A stretch of DNA of 33,467 bases from Verrucomicrobiota bacterium (GTDB lineage: Bacteria > Verrucomicrobiota > Verrucomicrobiia > Chthoniobacterales > UBA10450): NCBI GenBank assembly GCA_003221295.1, contig QHRA01000180.1:1-33467 (forward strand), given 5' to 3'. The notes beneath the pieces were generated by a model, which did not search any database, was not told where the DNA came from, and worked only from the letters and a program-made list of their open reading frames with translations. Of the stretch, positions 8,424 to 14,785 are shown piece after piece. How positions within the stretch are numbered: position 1 is the first letter of the stretch; each line of letters starts with the position of its first letter. The position numbers and the translations under genes were made by a program.

Positions 8424-8627
8424 TCACATCTCGCGCGCAAATCGGGCCAGCTCGCAGGTCGAGTCGAAATGCAGGAATGGCGTGATCAAATAAACGCCGG
8501 GAAATTCTGAGCCGACCGCAGAGACAATCTCGCGCGCGATCTCCATTCCGATTGCGCCGGCATTTTCCAGCGAGCCACCGTATCGGAGACCGTATGATCG
8601 TAAACCTGTTAAATTAAACGGTATCAC
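8424..8627 (-). pseudogene. C-terminal fragment resembling bifunctional homocysteine S-methyltransferase/MTHFR
   Basis: A 67-codon frame opening at a GTG five bases past the metF stop. Its second half reads E-N-A-G-x-I-G-M-E-I-A-R-E-I, then G-V-Y-L-I-T-P-F and a helical end. That is the layout of the extreme C-terminus of MetF-like or bifunctional BHMT/MTHFR proteins (G-I-x-I-A-R-E-L ... Q-G-V-Y-x-M-P-P-F), as I remember that family. A complete metF ends just upstream, so this looks like a leftover of a second copy or of a longer ancestor, not part of the current enzyme. It could instead be an unrelated small gene. Confidence 0.45.
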
Positions 8628-8631
8628 TCAA

Positions 8632-9555
8632 CTAAACGGTCTGGGCCTGTGCGTTCCGGCGACGCGGAATACCGAGGCTGTCAAAAATTATCCGCGTGGC
8701 GTCGGAGCGATTGAGTGTGTAGAAGTGAACGCCGGCAACGTTGTTATCCAAAAGATCGTGACATTGTTCCAAGGCGAAGTGAACACCGACGCGCCTAACC
8801 ATTTCAGGATCGTTCTCGCATCGCTGTAAAGCACGGAGAAGCCTGGCCGGGAAGCGTGCGCCGCCCGCCAGCTCGGCGATGCGTTTGAATCCGCCCATGG
8901 AGGTAATCGGCATTATGCCGGCGATAATCGGGATGTGGATGTCGGCGAGCGCACAGCGTTCTCTGAAATCGTAGAAGTCGCGATTATCGAAAAATAGTTG
9001 TGTGACGATGTAGTCGGCGCCAGCGCCGACTTTCGCTTTAAGGTGATCCATTTCGACTAATCGATTCGGCGTAGCCGGATGTCCTTCAGGAAAACCGGCT
9101 ACGCCGATCCCAAAACCGCGCCGATCCGGATGCGCGCCCGCTTCGTTGAATCTGCGAATGAACTTCACCAAATCGATCGCGTGCTGAAACGAGTCGCGCG
9201 ACTTGTCGTACTCAATTCCACGCGGCCTATCGCCCCCGAGCGCGAGAATGTTTCCAATCGCCGACTTAGCGTATCGAAGTAGAATTGCTTCGATTTCTTC
9301 TTCGTTGTGGCAGACGCAGGTCAGGTGAGGGATAGGATCCAGTTTTGTTGTGTGTTGAATGCGCTCGACAAGATCATGGGTCAAATCTCGCGTTGAGCCA
9401 CCGGCACCGTACGTAACACTGACAAAGTGCGGCATATACGATTCGAGATCGCGAATCGTATGGTAGAGAATCTCGGCCGCATCTGGCGTTCTCGGAGGAA
9501 AGAACTCGAACGAGAACGTGGGAGAATCCTCTCGCATAATATCCGTGATGTGCAT
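8632..9555 (-). CDS. metF: 5,10-methylenetetrahydrofolate reductase MetF
   Basis: A 307-residue, single-domain enzyme of standard length. The N-terminus has F-S-F-E-F-F-P-P (~14-21), where the Glu is catalytic. It is followed by V-S-V-T-Y-G-A-G-G-S, H-L-T-C-V, L-A-L-G-G-D-R-P, G-V-A-G-F-P-E-G-H-P and Y-I-V-T-Q-L-F-F-D, all FAD- and folate-site motifs of MTHFR. It reduces methylene-THF to methyl-THF for methionine synthesis. The G-V-A-G-F-P-E-G-H-P region is encoded by a near-palindrome. A 59-codon ORF ends three bases before its ATG, which has only a weak ribosome site. Confidence 0.96.
   Translation of the reverse strand: MHITDIMREDSPTFSFEFFPPRTPDAAEILYHTIRDLESYMPHFVSVTYGAGGSTRDLTHDLVERIQHTTKLDPIPHLTCVCHNEEEIEAILLRYAKSAIGNILALGGDRPRGIEYDKSRDSFQHAIDLVKFIRRFNEAGAHPDRRGFGIGVAGFPEGHPATPNRLVEMDHLKAKVGAGADYIVTQLFFDNRDFYDFRERCALADIHIPIIAGIMPITSMGGFKRIAELAGGARFPARLLRALQRCENDPEMVRRVGVHFALEQCHDLLDNNVAGVHFYTLNRSDATRIIFDSLGIPRRRNAQAQTV
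9066..9107. repeat. Perfect 13-bp inverted repeat inside metF
   Basis: Bases 9066-9078 (tcggcgtagccgg) and 9095-9107 are exact reverse complements separated by 16 bases. They lie in the codons for the conserved G-I-G-V-A-G-F-P-E-G-H-P-A-T-P stretch of metF. The protein motif is conserved in MTHFRs, so this is not an insertion, but synonymous codons have settled on a perfect hairpin. It could be chance or an mRNA structure. Confidence 0.6.
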
Positions 9556-9558
9556 GCT

Positions 9559-9738
9559 TCAAAGTCTATCTTCGTTCCTGCCGCGACTTTCGGTCAACTG
9601 ACCAAGCATATTTTCGACCACGGCCGAGCGTCGCATCCAAACTCCAACAGTCTTTGCCAGCATGGCATTCAACACATTTTGATCTTCAGGCAAAAGCGGA
9701 AGGCACATTGTAGCTCTGCCCGGTTTCACGTCATACAT
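9559..9738 (-). CDS. Small hypothetical protein upstream of metF
   Basis: A 59-codon ORF on the minus strand whose TGA is followed, after AGC, by the metF ATG. A gaagg ribosome-site-like stretch sits about four bases before its ATG. The product starts MYDVKPGRATM, contains a mixed hydrophobic/charged, probably helical middle (NVLNAMLAKTVGVWM) and a polar C-terminus. I recognise no family. The tight spacing to metF and the ribosome site argue for translation. Against it, the frame also continues openly upstream into the decayed cyclase region, so it may be debris. Confidence 0.35.
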   Translation of the reverse strand: MYDVKPGRATMCLPLLPEDQNVLNAMLAKTVGVWMRRSAVVENMLGQLTESRGRNEDRL

Positions 9739-9818
9739 TTGCCTTCGTTCTGGTGACGGTGATCCCGAGTGGGCCGACGCTCCCTCCGATGGAGCAAAAG
9801 TGTTCCCATCGCGCCCGA

Positions 9819-10212
9819 ACGTCGATGCACACCAGCGGCAGGATCATTTCCTTGAGCTCGATTTGATCGACGGTGCGCAGGCCTTTATGAAAATGCGCCG
9901 GTGGATCCGCGTGCCCCATTGACCAACATGAGTAAAGATCTCGGCAAAAAAACCGTCGCCCATCATGCTGGGTTGCTTTTCGTACCACTAAATCGTTTTG
10001 CGTTGTTCGTTGGGAAAACCGGACCAATGTGGAATTCCTGGCGCGAAGTCGTGAGTAAGATCCACAAACTTTTTGCTGGCCATGATCTTCTGTAGATCGA
10101 TCAGAGAAATTTCTGGCAACGGTTCACGAGCCAAAACGCGGATCGGGCCAGTCCAAAACGCGCTGCTCAAGACTACGACAGCCAGTCCTTGGCTCAAGAG
10201 CGAAGTTTTCAC
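9819..10212 (-). pseudogene. Secreted cyclase family protein (kynurenine-formamidase-like), broken
   Basis: The 5' part encodes a signal peptide (MKTSLLSQGLAVVVLSSAF, then a likely cut near VLA-REP) and the cyclase-family motif F-V-D-L-T-H-D-F-x-P-G-I-P-H-W-x-G-F-P. A TAG at 9988-9990 interrupts the frame. Reading on gives G-D-G-F-F-A-E-I-F-T-H-V-G-Q-W-G-T. Then a small deletion, plausibly four bases lost from a tandem acgc, shifts to the frame of H-A-D-P-P-A-H-F-H-K-G-L-R-T-V-D-Q-I, which holds the usual H-x-D-x-P-x-H metal site. After L-V-C-I-D-V the similarity stops, so the last third of the gene is gone. Intact homologues are metal-dependent hydrolases of cyclic or formyl amides. Confidence 0.75.
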
Positions 10213-10439
10213 ATTGATGCTGTTAAACGATTGCGCAAAAGGAAGCGAACAACTTCCAATAAGTCACAACAAAAAGCGCTTGCCTTCCGGCGGTTGGCGG
10301 ATTGCAGCCGCCTACGCCGATTTTGTTCACATTCTTTCTCCCTGAATCATGCGATGGTAAGTGGCAGCGAATGCCATGTTATTGGCGGCATGAAGATGAA
10401 GAATTCGTTTGAATCACAGCTAAAAATAACAGAGAGGCT

Positions 10440-11189
10440 GTGAACAAAGTGCTGGACTGCGACATGAATCAAATTGTCAAACCGATTTTGTCATCAGCTG
10501 CAACAATCGCGGTTTCTGAACCAAAGCCTGTTAACGCGCGAGAGAGAGCTGATAACCTGTTTGAGCGAGCTGCCTGGATTTACAGTTTTTGCCGCGAAAA
10601 AGTTTTCCGCGATGATACCGGGCGAATCATTCGTGCGTTTTGGCCGGCGGGAGAGCCACCGGCCAGTTCCAAAGTGCTGGAGCTTGGCTGTGGTCCGGGA
10701 TTTTATGCCCGTACCCTGGCATCCCGGTTTCGGCAAATCTCGGTTCTTGGAGTCGACAGCTCGAAACAGCTGGTGAGATACGCACGCGAGAAAGCTATGG
10801 AGAAGGCTTTGCACAACTGTGCTTTTGAGTGGGGTGATGTCCTCAATCTTCCACAACCGGATAATTCCTTCAGCCAATTGGTTACATCTCGTCTTTTCAC
10901 AATTCTGCCGGAACGGGAACGCGCCGTTGCTGAAATATTTCGGGTTCTGAATTCGGGAGGCAAATGTTTCGTGGCCGAGCCGCGTTTCGCTTTTTCGGCG
11001 TCGATTCCCTTGTTAACGATGCGGGCAGTTGCCCGCGTAAATGGATACTCGCGCGAATATCGAGAGCCGATAAAGGCAACAGTCCTTCCCTATCCCCATT
11101 TTTGTGCATTATTCGCTACCCAGCCCTGGTCGCGAATGAAAACCTGGCGGGTTGGCCGTTACCAGTACGCGCTCTGCGAAAAGGGTTGA
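10440..11189 (+). CDS. Class I SAM-dependent methyltransferase (UbiE-like)
   Basis: The product is 249 residues from a GTG at 10440 preceded by a purine-rich gagagg; the ATG at 10464 would shorten it by eight. Motif I (V-L-E-L-G-C-G-P-G-F-Y) lies near residue 80, motif II ends V-L-G-V-D-S-S, and an E-W-G-D-V-L-N-L-P segment and an R-V-L-N-S-G-G strand follow, as in Methyltransf_11 proteins. The methyl acceptor is unknown. It is first in the + strand glycosyltransferase/Mo cluster, 33 bp before the fusion gene. The 227 bp upstream (10213-10439) separate it from the divergent cyclase remnant and show no clear promoter. Confidence 0.85.
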   Translation: MNKVLDCDMNQIVKPILSSAATIAVSEPKPVNARERADNLFERAAWIYSFCREKVFRDDTGRIIRAFWPAGEPPASSKVLELGCGPGFYARTLASRFRQISVLGVDSSKQLVRYAREKAMEKALHNCAFEWGDVLNLPQPDNSFSQLVTSRLFTILPERERAVAEIFRVLNSGGKCFVAEPRFAFSASIPLLTMRAVARVNGYSREYREPIKATVLPYPHFCALFATQPWSRMKTWRVGRYQYALCEKG

Positions 11190-11222
11190 CGCGAGCGTTC
11201 AATCAACGCAGAGCACGCGCGA

Positions 11223-13175
11223 ATGCATCGCGTTCTCGATCGGCAGCAGGGCAACCAGATTTCAGCAGGCCTTTGTGCACTCGCGATCATGACAAAAGCG
11301 CCGCGGGCCGGCGCTGTGAAAACGCGATTGCAACCACCGCTTACTCCGGAGGAAGCAGCGGATTTGAATATTTGTTTCTTGCGCGATATCGCCGATGCGA
11401 TTTCGCGCGCGACCTGTAGCGTTTGCGAGGGTCTGCGACCGCCGGAACAAGATACAATCGCCCGCGGTGTTGGCGTTTTTACCCCGGCGGGCAGCGAAAG
11501 AGAGTATGCGGGCATTTTGCCGCCTGATTTCGATTTGATTCTGCAACGCGGCGATGGTTTCGGCGAGCGATTGATCAACGCCGCCGACGATTTGCTGCAT
11601 GTTGGTTTCAAATCCTGTTGCCTGATTAATTCAGATAGCCCCACCGCGACGGCCGACGCGTTTCGCGAGGCAACAGCACAGTTGCAAGGCGCCGACGATC
11701 GAATCGTGCTCGGGCCATCCGATGATGGCGGTTATTATTTGATTGGGATGAAAAAATTATACCGCCGCCTTTTCCAGGAGATCGATTGGAGCACGGAGCG
11801 TGTTTTTACTCAGACACTGGAACGCGCGCGTGAGATCGGATTGAAGGTTCACATCCTTCCAAGCTGTTTCGATGTTGATGATCGCGCCGCCCTGCAGCGC
11901 CTCTGCGATGAATTGCTTGGCGAAAGTCTCACCGCCGCGCCGGCGACAAAAAAGCTCTTGGCCGATACCATTGCCAGAGAGGGTCGCGAGAGAATTTGGC
12001 CAACCGCCGAATCCACAGAAAAGGCGCTTGGCACAAGCGCCTCTATTAAGGAAATGAAGCGCGCGCTCGTCACGGGCGGGGCAGGCCTAATTGGTTCGCA
12101 CGTTGCCGATTTGCTTGTGCGCGAAGGCTGGCGCGTGCGGATCCTCGATAACCTCGAACCGAACACCCATAAACGCGGCAGACCGGCTTGGATCAACCGC
12201 GACGCCGAATTTGTGCAGGGCGATGTGCGCGATCGTGCCACGATTGAGAACGCGCTTTCTGGCACCGACATCGTTTTTCATCAGGCGGCCTACGGCGGCT
12301 ACATGCCGGAGATGGCTAAATACGTGGAGGTGAATTCACTGGGCACCGCGCAAATGCTCGAAGTCATTCGCGAAAAAAATTTCCCGATCAAAAAAGTTAT
12401 CGTGGCGAGCTCGCAGGCGGTTTACAGCGAAGGCGCGGGTGAGTGCCCGAAACACGGTCTCGTTTTTCCCAGGGTGCGGCCGGTGGAACAGTTGCAACGC
12501 GGCGATTGGTCGGTGCGCTGTCCGATTTGCAACGAGCCCACCAGGAGCGTGCCTACGCCCGAGCACGCACCGGTTGGCGGAGAAACGGTCTATGGATTGA
12601 CTAAAGTCGATCAGGAAAAACTGGTGTTGCTCTGGGGAAAACAAGTGGGGATCCCGACCGTGGCGCTCCGTTACTCGTGCACCTATGGGCCGCGCCAATC
12701 AATCTTTAATCCCTACACCGGCGTGATCGCGATTTTCTGCACGCGCCTACTTAATAGTTTGCCCCCTGTCCTTTACGAGGATGGAGAGCAGACGCGCGAT
12801 TTTTCTTTCGTCGAGGATGTCGCGCGCGCGAATTTGCTCGCCGCTACCACTGATGTGCTGGATGGCCTGCCGGTGAACGTCGGTAGCGAGAAAGGCGTGA
12901 CCGTGCGCGAGATTGCGCAGCGCGTTTCCGAAGCGCTCGGAATAAGAATCGCGCCGGAAATTAACGGCGAATTTCGGCCCGGCGAGATGCGGCATCTCAT
13001 CAGCGGGACGGATACGATTCGGGCTGCCGGTTATGTCCCGCAAGTCGATTTGCCCGAAGGACTCGGCCGTTATCTTGATTGGATTCGTTCACAAAGCGAT
13101 GTGCGCGATTACTTCGGCGAAGCTGCTGAAAATTTGCGCAACAAAGGCATCGTTCATCGCGTCGGGATCTCATGA
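11223..13175 (+). CDS. Fusion: TIGR04282-type glycosyltransferase A domain + NAD-dependent epimerase with zinc-ribbon insert
   Basis: A 650-residue protein with two complete domains. Residues ~17-250 match the TIGR04282/DUF2064 nucleotidyl/glycosyltransferase family: A-I-M-T-K-A-P-R-A-G-x-V-K-T-R-L at the start, N-S-D-S-P, and L-G-P-S-D-D-G-G-Y-Y-L-I-G. Residues 278-650 are an extended SDR with T-G-G-A-G-L-I-G (284-291), S-S-Q-A-V-Y, and Y-G-L-T-K (457-461). Between the catalytic Ser and Tyr is an insert with C408-x2-H411 and C433-x2-C436, a probable zinc ribbon. The M at 278 (ATG 12054) could be the old start of a separate epimerase. The linker just before it is encoded by a palindromic repeat. 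The 3' end overlaps the next gene by four bases. Substrate sugar is unknown. Confidence 0.85.
   Translation: MHRVLDRQQGNQISAGLCALAIMTKAPRAGAVKTRLQPPLTPEEAADLNICFLRDIADAISRATCSVCEGLRPPEQDTIARGVGVFTPAGSEREYAGILPPDFDLILQRGDGFGERLINAADDLLHVGFKSCCLINSDSPTATADAFREATAQLQGADDRIVLGPSDDGGYYLIGMKKLYRRLFQEIDWSTERVFTQTLERAREIGLKVHILPSCFDVDDRAALQRLCDELLGESLTAAPATKKLLADTIAREGRERIWPTAESTEKALGTSASIKEMKRALVTGGAGLIGSHVADLLVREGWRVRILDNLEPNTHKRGRPAWINRDAEFVQGDVRDRATIENALSGTDIVFHQAAYGGYMPEMAKYVEVNSLGTAQMLEVIREKNFPIKKVIVASSQAVYSEGAGECPKHGLVFPRVRPVEQLQRGDWSVRCPICNEPTRSVPTPEHAPVGGETVYGLTKVDQEKLVLLWGKQVGIPTVALRYSCTYGPRQSIFNPYTGVIAIFCTRLLNSLPPVLYEDGEQTRDFSFVEDVARANLLAATTDVLDGLPVNVGSEKGVTVREIAQRVSEALGIRIAPEINGEFRPGEMRHLISGTDTIRAAGYVPQVDLPEGLGRYLDWIRSQSDVRDYFGEAAENLRNKGIVHRVGIS
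12022..12042. repeat. Palindromic repeat unit inside the fusion gene linker
   Basis: A perfect 9-bp stem (aggcgcttg / caagcgcct) with a 3-base gca loop. The 22 bases from 12024 recur with one mismatch at 14745 in a non-coding gap. In the gene it encodes K-A-L-G-T-S-A within the region joining the two domains. This suggests a dispersed REP-like element. Confidence 0.65.
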
Positions 13176-13984
13176 CTCGCGAAGAAATTATCCTGTCGCA
13201 CATCAAGCGCGATGGATTGGGCTTGGAGATTGGTGCGGGCTGCGCACCCGTTGCACCGAAAAAGCAGGGTTTTCGTGTTCACGTCCTGGACTATTGCGAC
13301 AAGAAAGCGCTGATCGAAAAATATCGGCGGCATGAAGGGAATATCGAAAACATCGAGGAGGTTGATTTCGTTTGGGACGGCCGTTCTTACACCGAGCTCA
13401 TCGGCCGGCGTCACATTTACGACTGGATCATCGGATCGCACGTGCTCGAACACACCACCGATCTGATTGGGTTTCTCAATGATTGCGATTCGCTCTTGAA
13501 GAAAGACGGCGTCCTCTCGCTAGCAGTGCCCGACAAGCGCTACTGTTTCGATCGCTTTCGGCCTCTTAGCGGGATCGGGCGCGTCATCGATGCCGCGCGC
13601 AATCCGCAGAAAATTCATTCGGCGGGAATAGCGGCCGAATATTTTCTTACGGTAGTAAGCAAAGGCGGCCGGATTGCCTGGGACGCGAAGGAAAAAGGTG
13701 AATTCGAGTTTGTGCATTCATTGGAGCAAGCGAAACAGGCGATCCGCGATGTGGCCGAGCGCGGGAGTTACCTCGATGTCCACGAATGGTGTTTCACACC
13801 AACTTCATTTCGACTGATGATGCACGACCTGTTCGAACTTGGTTTCATCCAGCTAAAGGAACTGGCGTTTCATCCGTCCCAGGGTAGTGAGTTCTACATC
13901 GCACTCTCCCGTGCGGGCGTGCTACCGCCGGGCACCCGGCTGGATTTGTTGCAGGAGGTTCTTCGCGAGCAATCCGTCGCCTGA
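13172..13984 (+). CDS. SAM-dependent methyltransferase (Methyltransf_23-like)
   Basis: A 270-residue protein starting in an ATGA overlap with the fusion gene. Motif I is a shortened G-L-E-I-G-A-G-C-A-P near residue 18, so the Rossmann core starts almost at once. I-I-G-S-H-V-L-E-H-T-T-D is the post-I/II region typical of Methyltransf_23 and related sugar or nucleoside methyltransferases. D-G-V-L-S-L-A-V-P-D-K-R follows, and the C-terminal third (H-E-W-C-F-T-P-T-S-F-R) probably forms a lid. Coupling to the glycosyltransferase/epimerase suggests a sugar or glycolipid acceptor, which is inference. Confidence 0.8.
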   Translation: MTREEIILSHIKRDGLGLEIGAGCAPVAPKKQGFRVHVLDYCDKKALIEKYRRHEGNIENIEEVDFVWDGRSYTELIGRRHIYDWIIGSHVLEHTTDLIGFLNDCDSLLKKDGVLSLAVPDKRYCFDRFRPLSGIGRVIDAARNPQKIHSAGIAAEYFLTVVSKGGRIAWDAKEKGEFEFVHSLEQAKQAIRDVAERGSYLDVHEWCFTPTSFRLMMHDLFELGFIQLKELAFHPSQGSEFYIALSRAGVLPPGTRLDLLQEVLREQSVA

Positions 13985-14003
13985 ATCGCATTAAGTTTTC
14001 GCC

Positions 14004-14693
14004 GTGTGGGTTTCCGTTGTCATTCCAGCCCTCAACGAAGAAGAGCCCATCGGCGAGGTGGTGCGCGAAGTGATCGCGACGGGAATTCCGCGCGAAGTCG
14101 TTGTGGTTGACAATGGCAGCACCGATCAAACCGCGGAATGCGCCAGAAACGCGGGAGCAAGAGTAGTTTCGGCACCACGGGGGTACGGTCGCGCCTGTGC
14201 GGCGGGCGTGGCGGCGGTTTCCGATGAATGCGACGTGCTGGTGTTTCTCGATGGCGATGGCAGTGATGTTCCGCGCTTTATTCCCGCCCTCGTCGAACCG
14301 ATCATCAACGGGACGCATGACTTCGTGATCGGTTCGCGCACCCGCGGGAAACGCGAGCCCGGCAGCATGAATGCGCAGCAGGTTTTTGCCGGTCATCTCG
14401 CGGGCCTTTTGATCCGCGCGTTTTACGGCGTTCGTTACACCGACATGTCGCCGTTCCGCGCTATCCGGCGCGATTCATTTCAGACGCTTGGAATGCGCGA
14501 AGAAACCTACGGGTGGAATCTGGAAATGCAGATGAAAGCGGCCAGGACCGGTTTGCGCATTCTCGAAGTGGCGGTTGACCATCGATGTCGCAAAGGCGGG
14601 GTCTCGAAAGTTTCTGGAACACTGCGTGGCACAATCGTTGCGAGTTTTCGGATTTTGGCGACGTTTTTGAAAATCGTGTCGTCCGGAACCTAG
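14004..14693 (+). CDS. Glycosyltransferase family 2 (polyprenyl-phosphate glycosyltransferase-like)
   Basis: A 229-residue protein starting at GTG 14004, 19 bp after the methyltransferase stop. The GT-A fold reads V-S-V-V-I-P-A-L-N-E-E near the start, V-V-V-D-N-G-S-T-D-x-T, then F-L-D-G-D-G-S-D (the D-x-D metal site, ~75-82) and V-I-G-S-R-T-R-G. The acceptor side has D-M-S-P-F-R-A-I and Y-G-W-N-L-E-M-Q-M-K-A-A. No C-terminal membrane helices are present, so it is soluble or peripheral. Family relatives move sugars to lipid-phosphate carriers, but the donor and acceptor here are not determined. Confidence 0.85.
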   Translation: MWVSVVIPALNEEEPIGEVVREVIATGIPREVVVVDNGSTDQTAECARNAGARVVSAPRGYGRACAAGVAAVSDECDVLVFLDGDGSDVPRFIPALVEPIINGTHDFVIGSRTRGKREPGSMNAQQVFAGHLAGLLIRAFYGVRYTDMSPFRAIRRDSFQTLGMREETYGWNLEMQMKAARTGLRILEVAVDHRCRKGGVSKVSGTLRGTIVASFRILATFLKIVSSGT

Positions 14694-14744
14694 GCTTGTA
14701 GTCTGTGTTCAGGACCACCGTGCGACGTCAGAAGCATAGAGCAT

Positions 14745-14766
14745 GCGCTTGGCACAAACGCCTCTA
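14745..14766. repeat. Second copy of the gcgcttggcacaa palindromic repeat
   Basis: These 22 bases match 12024-12045 at 21 positions. It lies in the 92-bp gap between the GT2 gene and the molybdopterin oxidoreductase. The left flank differs from the first copy, so only the core is shared. Confidence 0.6.
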
Positions 14767-14785
14767 CAACTCATAGTCGCAAGTA

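Noticed and set aside
13845-14396. 183-codon open frame on the - strand
   Set aside because: Antisense to the methyltransferase end and the GT2 gene, both of which have clear motifs.
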